From an uncultured Acetatifactor sp. (GTDB taxonomy: Bacteria > Bacillota > Clostridia > Lachnospirales > Lachnospiraceae), in contig CAJTMX010000003.1 of the NCBI GenBank assembly GCA_910577235.1, positions 20,620-84,619 on the forward strand: a stretch of DNA of 64,000 bases. Reading direction: 5' to 3'. The stretch's first letter is position 1. Every line of letters starts with the position of its first letter. The notes below the pieces were generated by a model. The model was not told the origin of the DNA. It saw nothing but the letters and a program-made list of their open reading frames with translations, and searched no databases. Of the stretch, positions 25,542 through 34,836 are shown piece by piece. The position numbers were made by a program, and so were the translations under genes.

Positions 25542-26564
25542 CTATCTCTTACCGATCTCGGTATCCTCCTGGGTGACAACACTATGCTCTTTGATATATG
25601 CCACAATCTCGTCAAAGTAGCAGAAGGCCAGTCCCACATAGCTGTCCGCGCATCCGTAATATAGAGCAATCTTGCCGCTCACCGGATCGTGAATCGTAGC
25701 GCAGGGGAATGCCACATTGGGCACAAATCCTCTCTCCTCATACCACTCCTCGGGAGTCAGCAGGAAGTTCTCGCAACGATACTTCACGACGGAGGGATTG
25801 TCCAGATCCAGAATCGCGCCGCCGATGCTGTATACCAAACCATTGCAGGTACCGCTGACGCCGTGATAGAACAGCAGCCATCCCTCGGTGGTCTCAATGG
25901 GAGCGGCACCGCCGCCGATCTTCACCGACTCCCACCATTCTCTGCCGCGTCCCATCACATGCCTGTGCTTGCCCCAGTATACCATGTCGGGACTTTCGCT
26001 CAGGAAGATGTCGCCGAAAGGCGTATGCCCGCTGTCAGAGGGACGGGATAGCATTACGTAATTTCCGTTTATCTTGCGTGGGAACAACACCGCATTCCTG
26101 TTGAAAGGAATAAAAGGATTTTCCAGCCTTACAAAGGTCTTGAAATCCGTGGTCTTTGCCATACCGATAGAAGCACCGTAAAAATCCTGGCACCAGATAA
26201 TATAATAGGTGTCCTCCACCTTGACCAATCTGGGATCATAGGCGTAATAAGGCATAAAGGAGTTGCCTTCCTCATCCACGAAAGCAATCTTTTCCTTCTC
26301 GATATCCCAATGGATGGCGTCCTTACTTCTTCCCAGATAGATATATGGGATACCGTTTGTCTGCTCTCCGCGGAACACACCTATAAATTCGTTGCCATAA
26401 GGCATTACTGCGCTGTTAAAAATGCGGGCCACACCCTCCACAGGGTTACGGCCGATAATGGGGTTCTCGGTATATCTCCAGATCGGAGCGCCCTTGATCC
26501 CTTCAGGCTTTTCCTGCCAGGGGACCTTCTTTACGGCAGGGGCAATCATCTTTATTTCACTCAT
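25542..26564 (-). CDS. GH130 beta-mannoside phosphorylase
   Basis: A 340-residue cytosolic enzyme expected to phosphorolyse beta-1,4-mannosides to mannose 1-phosphate. Family features are the five-bladed propeller pattern, VFRGEQ (about 63-68), YAYDPRLV with the proposed proton-donor Asp110, and FYHGVSG near the active site. No signal peptide. Length is as in GH130 subfamily members acting on mannobiose or mannooligosaccharides. Last gene of the large minus-strand block, after two importers and downstream of the GH26 mannanase, which fixes its likely substrate. Exact subfamily is not determined. Confidence 0.9.
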   Translation of the reverse strand: MSEIKMIAPAVKKVPWQEKPEGIKGAPIWRYTENPIIGRNPVEGVARIFNSAVMPYGNEFIGVFRGEQTNGIPYIYLGRSKDAIHWDIEKEKIAFVDEEGNSFMPYYAYDPRLVKVEDTYYIIWCQDFYGASIGMAKTTDFKTFVRLENPFIPFNRNAVLFPRKINGNYVMLSRPSDSGHTPFGDIFLSESPDMVYWGKHRHVMGRGREWWESVKIGGGAAPIETTEGWLLFYHGVSGTCNGLVYSIGGAILDLDNPSVVKYRCENFLLTPEEWYEERGFVPNVAFPCATIHDPVSGKIALYYGCADSYVGLAFCYFDEIVAYIKEHSVVTQEDTEIGKR

Positions 26565-26595
26565 AGGAACCTCACAGTTTTCTTATTTTTGAACA

Positions 26596-26619
26596 GTGGA
26601 GCACCTTGCGGCGCTCCAC
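26596..26619 (-). other. Intercistronic hairpin before GH130
   Basis: Inverted repeat GTGGAGC (26596-26602) with GCTCCAC (26613-26619), no T-run. It is placed between the binding-protein and GH130 genes and may stabilise or process the transcript. Confidence 0.4.
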
Positions 26620-26651
26620 CGAAGTAATAGTTTCATGTATCAGATTCCGGT

Positions 26652-28103
26652 TTACTTAAAGAAACCGTCCAGCGCGTCCTGTATAGGCTGCTTATAGATC
26701 TCCTGGAACTGGGCGGGAGTGTTAACGCCGTCCAGCAGATCGGACCAGATGATCAGGTTCTCACCCAGAGCATTGTAAAGCTCAACGCCATCGTTGGTTC
26801 CCAGATAACCCATAACTTCCAGATTCTCCTCGGTCATAGCGCAGTCTTCCCACCAGGTCAGATTGCCGTCGCGCAGCTCGGTATCGCCATGATACCAGTT
26901 CTGCCAATCCTGGAATACCGCAAATACCAGCTCGGGATCTTTCACACCTGCAGGCAGCATCCATGCGTTACCGGATGCACCGTTTCTCAGGAAGTTGGTA
27001 TTCTGATCGCCATGAGGGCCGATGGGCCAGGGTGCCCAGATGATATCAAAGTCCAGATTCACATCCTTGTTGGAGTCGGAGATCCATGCCGCGCTAATCC
27101 AGCAGGCAACGCCGCCGGTGGTATAAGAGTTCATATTGGCGTCAAAATCATCCGGGTTCCAGGGGCGGGCCACACGGTCCACATTGTACATATTGTACAC
27201 GAACTCCAGAACTTCCGTTACCTCAGGGCTGGTGAGATTCTGTGTCTCGTCACGGGCAATATACGCGCCGTTGCTGAACAGCAGATTGGAGATCAGGAAA
27301 TCATGTCTGGAACCGTAGCCGTATACATCGATCACGCCGTCGCCGTCAGTATCCTGGGTCAGGGCCAGCAGATATTCTCTCCACTTCTCCCATGTCCACT
27401 CGCCTCTTGCGTACAGGTCATTGGGGTTCTCCAGTCCTGCGTCATCCAGCATCTGCGCATTAAAAGCCAGAGGATATGTGTCATAATATTTGGACTCACC
27501 GCTGTTGGACTTGAACAGATACACTCCATCGCTGGAACCCACCTTCTGCTGAGTAAAGATCATCTGGTCGTTGAAAAGATCATTGTCCGCCGGAATCACG
27601 TCTGCCAGATTGGTGCAGAAACCGTTCAGTGCCGCGGGGATCAGGAAAGTCATATCACCCTCATAGATATCGCAGTCAGGGGTACCTGCCAGAATAGAGG
27701 TATTGATAGACTCCTTAATACCGTCCCATGTCAGATTGACAAACTCGATCCTTACGTTGTACTTCTCCTCAACTTCCTTCACTACGTCGAAATGAGCCTG
27801 CGCCAACGCCTCGTCGGATACGCTGGGATCGTCATAGATATCGTTGTCGGTACTGTCATAATAGTGGTCATACCAGGTTCCGATACGGATGGTTCTGGTC
27901 TCTCCCTCATTGTACAGGGTGTTGCTGCCGCCGCTGGGCTCATCTCCGCCGCCGGTGGAACCGCCATTGTCGCTTGACTGCACGGTGTCCGGAGTATCGT
28001 TTCCGGAGGGATTGGGATTGCTTTCATTACCGCAGGCTGTCATACCGGCAACCATGGCTGCGCAAAGGCCCAGAGAAAGTAATTTCTTTGTCACGTTTTT
28101 CAT
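26652..28103 (-). CDS. Carbohydrate ABC importer solute-binding lipoprotein
   Basis: A 483-residue extracellular solute-binding protein (family 1). Signal peptide with lipobox MTAC (Cys24) and a Ser/Gly/Pro-rich linker, then the binding domain with typical segments (YDTYPLAFNAQML, GVACWISAAWIS, ASGNAWMLPAG). The start at 28103 is chosen because AAGAAAGGA is correctly spaced, whereas the long version from 28214 has no ribosome site. It probably serves the permeases at 30287-32245. An mRNA hairpin lies before it at 28246. Confidence 0.92.
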   Translation of the reverse strand: MKNVTKKLLSLGLCAAMVAGMTACGNESNPNPSGNDTPDTVQSSDNGGSTGGGDEPSGGSNTLYNEGETRTIRIGTWYDHYYDSTDNDIYDDPSVSDEALAQAHFDVVKEVEEKYNVRIEFVNLTWDGIKESINTSILAGTPDCDIYEGDMTFLIPAALNGFCTNLADVIPADNDLFNDQMIFTQQKVGSSDGVYLFKSNSGESKYYDTYPLAFNAQMLDDAGLENPNDLYARGEWTWEKWREYLLALTQDTDGDGVIDVYGYGSRHDFLISNLLFSNGAYIARDETQNLTSPEVTEVLEFVYNMYNVDRVARPWNPDDFDANMNSYTTGGVACWISAAWISDSNKDVNLDFDIIWAPWPIGPHGDQNTNFLRNGASGNAWMLPAGVKDPELVFAVFQDWQNWYHGDTELRDGNLTWWEDCAMTEENLEVMGYLGTNDGVELYNALGENLIIWSDLLDGVNTPAQFQEIYKQPIQDALDGFFK

Positions 28104-28245
28104 ATTTTTCATTCCTTTCTTAATTATTGGTTCCGCATATGCGCTGCCAGTACCCTTTCCGCAGAGCAATTTCCGGCCGCGCGACCGCAAATTTTCTGGG
28201 CACTGTCCGCTCATATGCTGTTTTTAGTACTGTAGTTAAATGCCC

Positions 28246-28286
28246 GCAGATTCCGGGGAGATATTATCTCCCCAGAACTGATCTGC
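28246..28286 (-). other. Strong two-part RNA hairpin between operon genes
   Basis: Inner perfect 9-bp arms GGGGAGATA/TATCTCCCC (28255-28273) nested in outer arms GCAGAT/ATCTGC (28246-28251, 28281-28286). It lies 10 bp after the triple-repeat lipoprotein stop and without a T-run, so more likely an RNA stabiliser or processing point than a terminator. Confidence 0.6.
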
Positions 28287-28295
28287 AAAACGGCC

Positions 28296-30236
28296 TTAAT
28301 TGGTCTGTCCAACGGACACGGAGTATACCTCCCAGTCAGCGGAAGATTCGGCGTCAATGGCTGTCAGATATCTTGTGAAATCATCGCCCCAGAAACCGGC
28401 CAGAGTTTCGTAGCTATACTGTACCTTACCATCCACTACCACGCCGTCCACGATGAAACCTTCCTGCTCAACACCCCGGAGCCAGTTGCCCAGAGGGTTC
28501 GGGTTGTCGTCATTTGCCTTGGCGATCAGCCATACCGGTGAGTCGGCCGCATACTCAATGTTTACCACACAACCGGGCTGGAACAGAGCTATCTGCTCCT
28601 CGGTCAGCTCGATACCTGCCTGAGACCAACCGCCTGCGCTGCATGCAAAACCTTCCAGAGCTACAACATTGTGTGCAGGCTGCCATGCCTTGCTGCCTAC
28701 TTTTACAGAGTACACTTCCCAGTCTGCGGAAGACTCAGCATCGATAGCAGTCAGATAATCTGCGAAATCGTCGCCCCAATATGCTGCCAACTGCTCATAT
28801 GTATACTGCACTTTGCCGTCTGCCACCGCACCGTCTACTACAAACGCGTTATCACCCTCCTGATTTACGCCTCTCAGCCAGTTGCCCTTGGGATTGGGAT
28901 TCTCATCAGCACCCTTGGCAATCAGCCATACGGGCGCATCGGAGCTATACTCGATCTCCACGATGCAACCGGGTACAAACAGGGCTTTCTGCTCGTCAGT
29001 CAGCTCAATACCGGCCTGAGACCAGCCGCCTGCGCTGCACGCGAAACCTTCCAACTCCACTGCGTCGCCCAGCGTCACAATGCCGCTGTCCGTGCCAACC
29101 TTTACAGAGAATACCTCCCAATCCGCAGAAGACTCTGCGTCAATGGCAGTGGTATAATTCATGAAATCATCACCCCAGTATGCCGCCAACTGCTCATAGG
29201 TATACTGAACCTTGGAATTGTCAGACGCCACATAACCGTCTACAATAAAGGTATCCGGATTTACGCCTCTCACCCAGTTGCCATTAGGATTAGGGTTCTC
29301 GTCAGCCGCCTTGGCGATCAGCCATACAGGCGCATCGGACTTGTATTCGATCTCAATCACCGCGCCGGGTACGAACAGAGCTTTCTGCTCATCTGTCAAC
29401 TCAATGCCGGCCTGAGACCAGCCGCCTGCGCTGCACGCAAAGCCATCCAGCTCTACAACATCCTTCAGAACCATCAGGTTGGGATCTGCGCCGGTCTCCA
29501 CTGCCACATACTCCGCGGAGCTGTCCGCCTCGATCACATTGCCGCTGGCATCCTTAAAAGTCACATTGTCAATATACAGTGTCTGCCAGCCGGCACCTTC
29601 GGCCACCGCATTGTCGGTCTCCAGAGAAACCACAAAGTTATCTCCCTCACCGAAAGTCTTGTCGTCAGGTAAGGTGTAGATGGCTGTCTTGGGATTGGCG
29701 GTCTCCAGATACACAGACCATGGATCATAGTCCTTTTCACCCGCAAACATACCGTACAGCTTTCCGGAACTTGCATAGAAACTACCGTCGGAGCTCTTTG
29801 TGCCGATGCTCAGTTCGATGCTCTTAACCTGGGACACCTTATCTCCCAGCAGTGCGTCGATCTGGAAACCCACGCCGACACCCTTACCGTTAGGCACTAC
29901 TTCCAAAGCCTTGGAGCCGCCGAAGTCTACAACATTGTAGCTTGCGGCATTGGCGATACCGCCTACCACAGAGGTATTGTCGCCGGTAAATCCGAACAGG
30001 CCGTCCTCAAAGTCAAGACTGGCAGGACCTGCCTCCACGGCGGCATTACCAGACTCCTCAGAAGACTCGGGGGCAACTTCAGATGTAGACTCTTCGGTAC
30101 TGTCAGAAGTCTGCTCGGAGCCGGACTGCTGCACATTACCGCTTCCGGTCTCGTCGTTGCCACATGCAGCCAGACTCATGGTCATAACTGCCGCTACAAA
30201 TAACGCTAATACTTTTTTTGCCTTCAACTTTTTCAT
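28296..30236 (-). CDS. Surface lipoprotein with three tandem carbohydrate-binding-like repeats
   Basis: A 646-residue lipoprotein (lipobox LAAC, Cys25) with a Ser/Glu-rich spacer (26-68). An N-terminal beta domain (about 72-229, starts ASLDFEDGLFGF) resembles carbohydrate-binding modules. Three near-identical repeats follow at about 258-381, 392-514 and 524-643. Each begins GFACSAGGWSQAGIEL, has SPVWLIAK and ENPNPxGNWxRGV, and ends AIDAESSADWEV. Conserved Trp residues fit sugar stacking. No catalytic motif was seen. It sits between permease and binding-protein genes of an importer, so it likely holds mannan chains at the cell surface. I do not recognise the repeat family. Confidence 0.82.
   Translation of the reverse strand: MKKLKAKKVLALFVAAVMTMSLAACGNDETGSGNVQQSGSEQTSDSTEESTSEVAPESSEESGNAAVEAGPASLDFEDGLFGFTGDNTSVVGGIANAASYNVVDFGGSKALEVVPNGKGVGVGFQIDALLGDKVSQVKSIELSIGTKSSDGSFYASSGKLYGMFAGEKDYDPWSVYLETANPKTAIYTLPDDKTFGEGDNFVVSLETDNAVAEGAGWQTLYIDNVTFKDASGNVIEADSSAEYVAVETGADPNLMVLKDVVELDGFACSAGGWSQAGIELTDEQKALFVPGAVIEIEYKSDAPVWLIAKAADENPNPNGNWVRGVNPDTFIVDGYVASDNSKVQYTYEQLAAYWGDDFMNYTTAIDAESSADWEVFSVKVGTDSGIVTLGDAVELEGFACSAGGWSQAGIELTDEQKALFVPGCIVEIEYSSDAPVWLIAKGADENPNPKGNWLRGVNQEGDNAFVVDGAVADGKVQYTYEQLAAYWGDDFADYLTAIDAESSADWEVYSVKVGSKAWQPAHNVVALEGFACSAGGWSQAGIELTEEQIALFQPGCVVNIEYAADSPVWLIAKANDDNPNPLGNWLRGVEQEGFIVDGVVVDGKVQYSYETLAGFWGDDFTRYLTAIDAESSADWEVYSVSVGQTN
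28308..29465 (-). repeat. Three in-gene tandem repeats of about 370 bp
   Basis: Approximate units 29465-29094, 29063-28695 and 28667-28308 in the lipoprotein gene. The match is obvious at protein level and long stretches are also alike in DNA, indicating fairly recent duplication or ongoing homogenisation. Confidence 0.8.
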
Positions 30237-30286
30237 CCTCCTTTATGTATTAGTTGAACTTGCTATATTGGAAAAGTTTCTCGCCG

Positions 30287-31297
30287 TTATCCGACGATAC
30301 CGCTTCTTTCCACGCCTTCAATGAACTGTTTCTGCAGCGCCACATAGATGATGATAATGGGCAGCATCACCAGCACGATACCCGCGTCCAGATACAATTC
30401 CAGAATGTTGGGGTCCAGAATCTTCTCTATGTTGGATATGGAACCTGTGATGGAAGATATCCTCTTACTGATGATGATCTCTTCCTTGATCAGGAACAGG
30501 TTCGCGTAAAAGGTATCATTGTACTGCCACACCATGGAAAAGATAGCCACCGTTATAACAGAGGGCAGGGCGTTCACCAGCATGATGCGGAAATAGGTGT
30601 ACAACGTACCTGCGCCGTCTACAAATGCCGCTTCCTCGATCTCCTTGGGCAGTCCACGGAAAAACTGATTAAATATGTAAATGTACAAACCGGAACGCAG
30701 ACCACAGCAGAATGCCGTCAGAATATACATGGGCACCGGTGTGGACATCAGGTTGACAGGAGATCCCGTAGCCGCCTGGATGATGCCGAATACATCGAAC
30801 CTGGTAAAGGTGGTGTACAGCGGCAGCATGATGGTGTTGGTCGGAATAACGATCATCACTACCACGCAGGCAAACAAAACTTTCTTAAACGGGAAGTTGA
30901 ATCTTGCGAACCCATAGCCCACCATGGAACACATAACCACCTGCAATATCATAAGTGTCGCCGAGTACAGCAGGGAGCTGCCCATCGTCTTCCAGTACCA
31001 CAGATACTGGGCAGCCAGTTTGTAGCGATGCAGGGTCGGTTCCTGGGGTATCAGATATACCATCGGATTGTAACTATCAGCGTCAGAGAAAAAAGAGCTG
31101 CTGATAATACCAATAACCGGTCCAAGAATAACATAACAGATACCAAGGATTATTGCAAGTCTAAACATCGTGATGACAAAGCCCTTGGCATTGCTTATCC
31201 AGCGCAGTCTGTCGTTGGTAAACTGGGTGTCGTCCTTCATAGCCTGAATGCCTGCCCTGATGCTGTTAACAGAGGGTATTATTTTCTGCTTATTCAT
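30287..31297 (-). CDS. Carbohydrate ABC permease (MalG-type)
   Basis: A 336-residue membrane protein with six segments and the ATPase-docking EAA loop EIEEAAFVDGAGTLYTYFRI (about residue 215-235). The N-terminal cytoplasmic arm of about 40 residues is longer than usual. Forms a pair with the permease 15 bp upstream. No ATPase gene is in the window, so a shared MsmX-type ATPase is presumed. Confidence 0.92.
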   Translation of the reverse strand: MNKQKIIPSVNSIRAGIQAMKDDTQFTNDRLRWISNAKGFVITMFRLAIILGICYVILGPVIGIISSSFFSDADSYNPMVYLIPQEPTLHRYKLAAQYLWYWKTMGSSLLYSATLMILQVVMCSMVGYGFARFNFPFKKVLFACVVVMIVIPTNTIMLPLYTTFTRFDVFGIIQAATGSPVNLMSTPVPMYILTAFCCGLRSGLYIYIFNQFFRGLPKEIEEAAFVDGAGTLYTYFRIMLVNALPSVITVAIFSMVWQYNDTFYANLFLIKEEIIISKRISSITGSISNIEKILDPNILELYLDAGIVLVMLPIIIIYVALQKQFIEGVERSGIVG

Positions 31298-31312
31298 CTT
31301 TTTTCTCCTTTC

Positions 31313-32245
31313 TTAGTTATAGTAGAACGTTCGTTTCTGTATCAGTCCACAGACAATTACCAGGATCAGACAGGTGATCACCGTGGACACCAGACTGAAT
31401 ACGGAACTCAATCCGTAATTCATCGCCGGGCCGAAGGCCGTATCGTAGGCCAGTTCGATCACGTCTGACTTGGCAAAACTGTCCACCACGGTATAGACGA
31501 TATTGGTAATGATATGGGGCATTACCATGGGGAAAGTCACCTTCCAAAAGGTCTCATAAGCTGTGGCACCCTCAATCTTGGCCACCTCATACATGGAACC
31601 GGGTATGGACTGCAGCGCCGCAATAAAGATGATGATCTGTACGCCGGAGGCGTTTATGATATCGCTGATACGGCCCACTGCCCCGGCGATGTACTCGATC
31701 AGTACTTCCGGCAGTCCCAGAGCGCTGAACATCTGGATATAATACTCTATGCTCATGCCGCTGCTGGCGGAGGCCGCCATCTCGGCGCTGGCGCTGGAGA
31801 TACCGCCGCTCATCATCACTCGGGAAAGGCTGATGGCATCCACGATGGCATCGGCATTCAATATAACCGGCAGGAAAAATATGGCTCTCACCAATGTTCG
31901 TCCCTTGAACTTCCTGTTCAGCAGCATCGCCATAAACAGACTGAAGAAAGTGATCAACGGCACATCCACCAGCATATTTCCAAGGGACGTGGTCAAAATC
32001 TGTTTGTAGGTGGCATGGGCCCGAAACGCGTAGATAAAATTATCCAGCCATACAAAATCCAGCGTATAACCGCCGCCCGGATTCACGATCATCTCCGAGA
32101 AAGAGAACTGTACTGTCATGAGCAGGCTGCGGGCGTAAAACCAGATAAATCCGATCAGCCAGGGTGTGATGAACAGGAATCCTTTAAGCGCCTGCCTTTG
32201 GGACAGAGAGCGCTTTTTACGTTTTTTTGTCTTTACTGTTTCCAT
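31313..32245 (-). CDS. Carbohydrate ABC permease (MalF-type)
   Basis: A 310-residue permease with six segments and EAA loop YEVAKIEGATAYETFWKVTF (about 215-235). A 25-residue insertion-like Ala/Ser/Gly/Met stretch (SGGISSASAEMAASASSGMS, about 145-165) lies in an external loop. The ATG overlaps the stop of the DUF5696 gene by one base (TAATG), so the putative enzyme and importer are translated together. Confidence 0.92.
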   Translation of the reverse strand: METVKTKKRKKRSLSQRQALKGFLFITPWLIGFIWFYARSLLMTVQFSFSEMIVNPGGGYTLDFVWLDNFIYAFRAHATYKQILTTSLGNMLVDVPLITFFSLFMAMLLNRKFKGRTLVRAIFFLPVILNADAIVDAISLSRVMMSGGISSASAEMAASASSGMSIEYYIQMFSALGLPEVLIEYIAGAVGRISDIINASGVQIIIFIAALQSIPGSMYEVAKIEGATAYETFWKVTFPMVMPHIITNIVYTVVDSFAKSDVIELAYDTAFGPAMNYGLSSVFSLVSTVITCLILVIVCGLIQKRTFYYN

Positions 32246-34824
32246 TAATCAACACCCCCTACCCTGTAGTTTCTGGCCGGAACCGTGATCCCGTCCACGG
32301 TCTGATCCGTTGTACTCTCGTTTATATAGATCACCACGCCGTTGCTGTAGGTCACTGCTTTCACTCCGTTGTCCAACACCTGATGATCCGTGATAGCCGC
32401 GCCGTTTACATGTTTCAGCGCGTTATTCACTTCCGTATAGATCGCGATGGCATCGTCCTTCCAGTTGCTGTAAGTGGTGGCGTAATATCGGTTCAGACCC
32501 GTATTCTTGATGTCGCTGGCATTTTGGTAAGTGAACATAAAGTGCGGAGCGGCGCCGTATTCCACCAGATTCAGCACTATGTCCGCCTTGTCATAGGTGT
32601 CGCTCAGATTGATATTGCTGCCGGCATAGTCGATATAGCCATGGATCAACATTTCATAAAAAGGAACTGTGGCATCCACGATATAGTAATCGTTGGAGGA
32701 CAGCGGAACATTGATCATATCGTCCGCGAAAGCAAACGCGTAATCGTTTCCCGCGTTGAGCAGAATGCTCTTCCCCGTATCCTCCAGCTGTTTCAAGCTG
32801 GCGAGCACCACATCCAGCGCAGCTTCCCTGTCGATGATATTGGTCCGCTTTTTGTCCGAGTGCAGCTCACTTCCCAAGTCTCTCAAGGAGATACCGCTTA
32901 TATCATACTTACCTATCTTTCTGGTAAAAGCGTCCACGTAGCGCACCAGGAACTTGGGTGAGATCAGGAAGTAATGATTTTCACCGTAGCCCAGACCGGA
33001 AGTCTTGCGCAGCGTGGCCGGATTCACCAGGCCCAGCTCCGCCACATAGCCCGCTCCGTAATATCGGGAAGTCTCGTTGTTGTAGGAATAGCGTCTGCTC
33101 ACCCAGCTGACCTGCTGGAAAGCCACATCCCCATAGAATGTATTGCCGTCCGCTGCCATAAGGCTGCTCAACTCTTCCAGGGCTCTCTTACCTCCCAGAG
33201 CCGCCGGCACCTTGATCTTATCCACCACGTCGTGATGATATCCGTGGTTCATCCAACCCTGGAAGTTCATGACCTGATTGGTGATACCGCTGTTCATCAG
33301 ATCCTTGTATATCTCCGCCGCCTGGTCAAAATCCGTCATGGTATACATGCCGTTGTACTGGGTTCCCAGGAAAAACTTGGTCATGGTCACGCCGCCCAGC
33401 ACGTCATAGTAGAATTTCAGATCCGGATCGCCGTCCGTATCCGGGGTCAGTACGCCTTCCGATACCAGGCGCTCCCTATAATAGTTGGCCGCCTGGGCAT
33501 AGGTGGCTTTTTCCTCCGGCAGCATCGTATACTTCACGGTGATGTTGGCGTCATAGCAGTTGGGTTCCACCACAGGGATCTCTCCCTCGTTGCCGGTGGT
33601 TCCGAACATGGAGAGTTTATCGTTGCCTCTCACCACAAAGGTGGGGAACACAAAGTTATATTCATTGATCTTGCCGGACACATAGGCGGACAGATTAGCA
33701 AAGCTGGCGCCGTCCTCAATGGTGGCAAATACGGCGCTCTTCTCCCGGAAAATACCGAACAGCGCCATCCTGACGTTCTCCGTATTCTCACGCACCGTGT
33801 ACTCCGCAGCCAGCGGGTCGATACCGTATACATACTCTGCATACTGGGCCGCGGTGGGCTTGCCGTTGTTAAAATAGATCAGGGAACCGGAGCCGTTGGG
33901 CACCAGCATATAGCCGTTCTCGTCAATGCCGGCGGTGCCGAAGTATCTCAGCAGCTGAATGCGGAACAGTGAACCGCCGCCGTTTTCCACCACATGATCC
34001 ATGGGGATGGAGACATCCACCGCGTCTCCGTTTAAGCGGTATTCCAGAGGAATCTCAAAGGAAATAGGCACCGCTCCCTCCACGCCGGAATTCATCATCT
34101 CCACCGTGTACTCTTCTTCGGTAAAGCCCGCCTCCTCAAAATACCGGTTCAACTTACGGATCTGGGAGGCACCTTTCGCGGCGGAATCCAGCAGTTCAAA
34201 ATAGTCATCGCCCACGGAACTCTCCCTATATTTTGTCAGCACATATTTCCTGCCCTCCTCATCCAGAGCCGCTGTCACCCTCTCCAGAGTCGCCGCGCTG
34301 ATATATTGGGGCACAATACCGGTGGGGGCGCTCAGATCTCCCATAGTATACCAGAAACGGATACCGTTTTGGATACCTTCCACCTCCAACTGTCCCCTGT
34401 CGGTGCAATAACTGAAAGAATCATATGTACCCTGGGTCCTGGTGGTGTTGAAATAGTCGATGATCAACTGGGATTTCAAATAATTCTTGTGCGCCGCGTT
34501 GGCGATGGCGTCCTGATCCGCGTTTGCCGGATTGGAGTAAACGATCTGACCGTTGCGCTTATCCACCACCGCGACCTCGCCGGTGGTGGTGTTGGCATAC
34601 AGTTTCAGGATATCATTTTCCGCCGCCAACTCCATGTTCGCCACATCGCCGCTACTCTCGCTGATGGGCTGAAAAGCCGTCCCCTCCTCATATACATAAG
34701 AGGACAGGTCATCCCGGTAACTGTTGTAGAAGTGGTAACGGATCAGCCAGTGCACTATGAAGATCACAAAGGCTGCCGCGATAATGCTCACAACACCAAT
34801 TAATATCTTTTTACTCGTCTGCAT
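32245..34824 (-). CDS. Membrane-anchored DUF5696-like protein, putative glycoside hydrolase
   Basis: An 859-residue protein with one uncleaved N-terminal membrane anchor (about 5-28) and a very large extracellular part. The layout looks like a beta-sandwich (about 50-460), an alpha/beta barrel-like region (about 465-790: YYDVLGGV, NFQGWMNHGYHH, ISLRDLGSELHSD, LNAGNDYAFAFAD, LVEYGAAPHFMFTYQN) and a small C-terminal beta domain. Asp and Glu in the barrel strands would suit a hydrolase. I associate it with DUF5696, for which I know no proven activity. It is coupled to two permeases, so its product is probably imported directly. Confidence 0.8.
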   Translation of the reverse strand: MQTSKKILIGVVSIIAAAFVIFIVHWLIRYHFYNSYRDDLSSYVYEEGTAFQPISESSGDVANMELAAENDILKLYANTTTGEVAVVDKRNGQIVYSNPANADQDAIANAAHKNYLKSQLIIDYFNTTRTQGTYDSFSYCTDRGQLEVEGIQNGIRFWYTMGDLSAPTGIVPQYISAATLERVTAALDEEGRKYVLTKYRESSVGDDYFELLDSAAKGASQIRKLNRYFEEAGFTEEEYTVEMMNSGVEGAVPISFEIPLEYRLNGDAVDVSIPMDHVVENGGGSLFRIQLLRYFGTAGIDENGYMLVPNGSGSLIYFNNGKPTAAQYAEYVYGIDPLAAEYTVRENTENVRMALFGIFREKSAVFATIEDGASFANLSAYVSGKINEYNFVFPTFVVRGNDKLSMFGTTGNEGEIPVVEPNCYDANITVKYTMLPEEKATYAQAANYYRERLVSEGVLTPDTDGDPDLKFYYDVLGGVTMTKFFLGTQYNGMYTMTDFDQAAEIYKDLMNSGITNQVMNFQGWMNHGYHHDVVDKIKVPAALGGKRALEELSSLMAADGNTFYGDVAFQQVSWVSRRYSYNNETSRYYGAGYVAELGLVNPATLRKTSGLGYGENHYFLISPKFLVRYVDAFTRKIGKYDISGISLRDLGSELHSDKKRTNIIDREAALDVVLASLKQLEDTGKSILLNAGNDYAFAFADDMINVPLSSNDYYIVDATVPFYEMLIHGYIDYAGSNINLSDTYDKADIVLNLVEYGAAPHFMFTYQNASDIKNTGLNRYYATTYSNWKDDAIAIYTEVNNALKHVNGAAITDHQVLDNGVKAVTYSNGVVIYINESTTDQTVDGITVPARNYRVGGVD

Positions 34825-34836
34825 CTCTTCCTCCTC

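Noticed and set aside
28246..28286. Hairpin as an operon terminator
   Set aside because: No T-run on either side. The next gene has no obvious promoter, so read-through is more likely.
30254..31468. A 404-codon plus-strand frame opposite the permeases
   Set aside because: His/Gln/Gly-rich translation typical of antisense reading, and both permeases have complete EAA loops.
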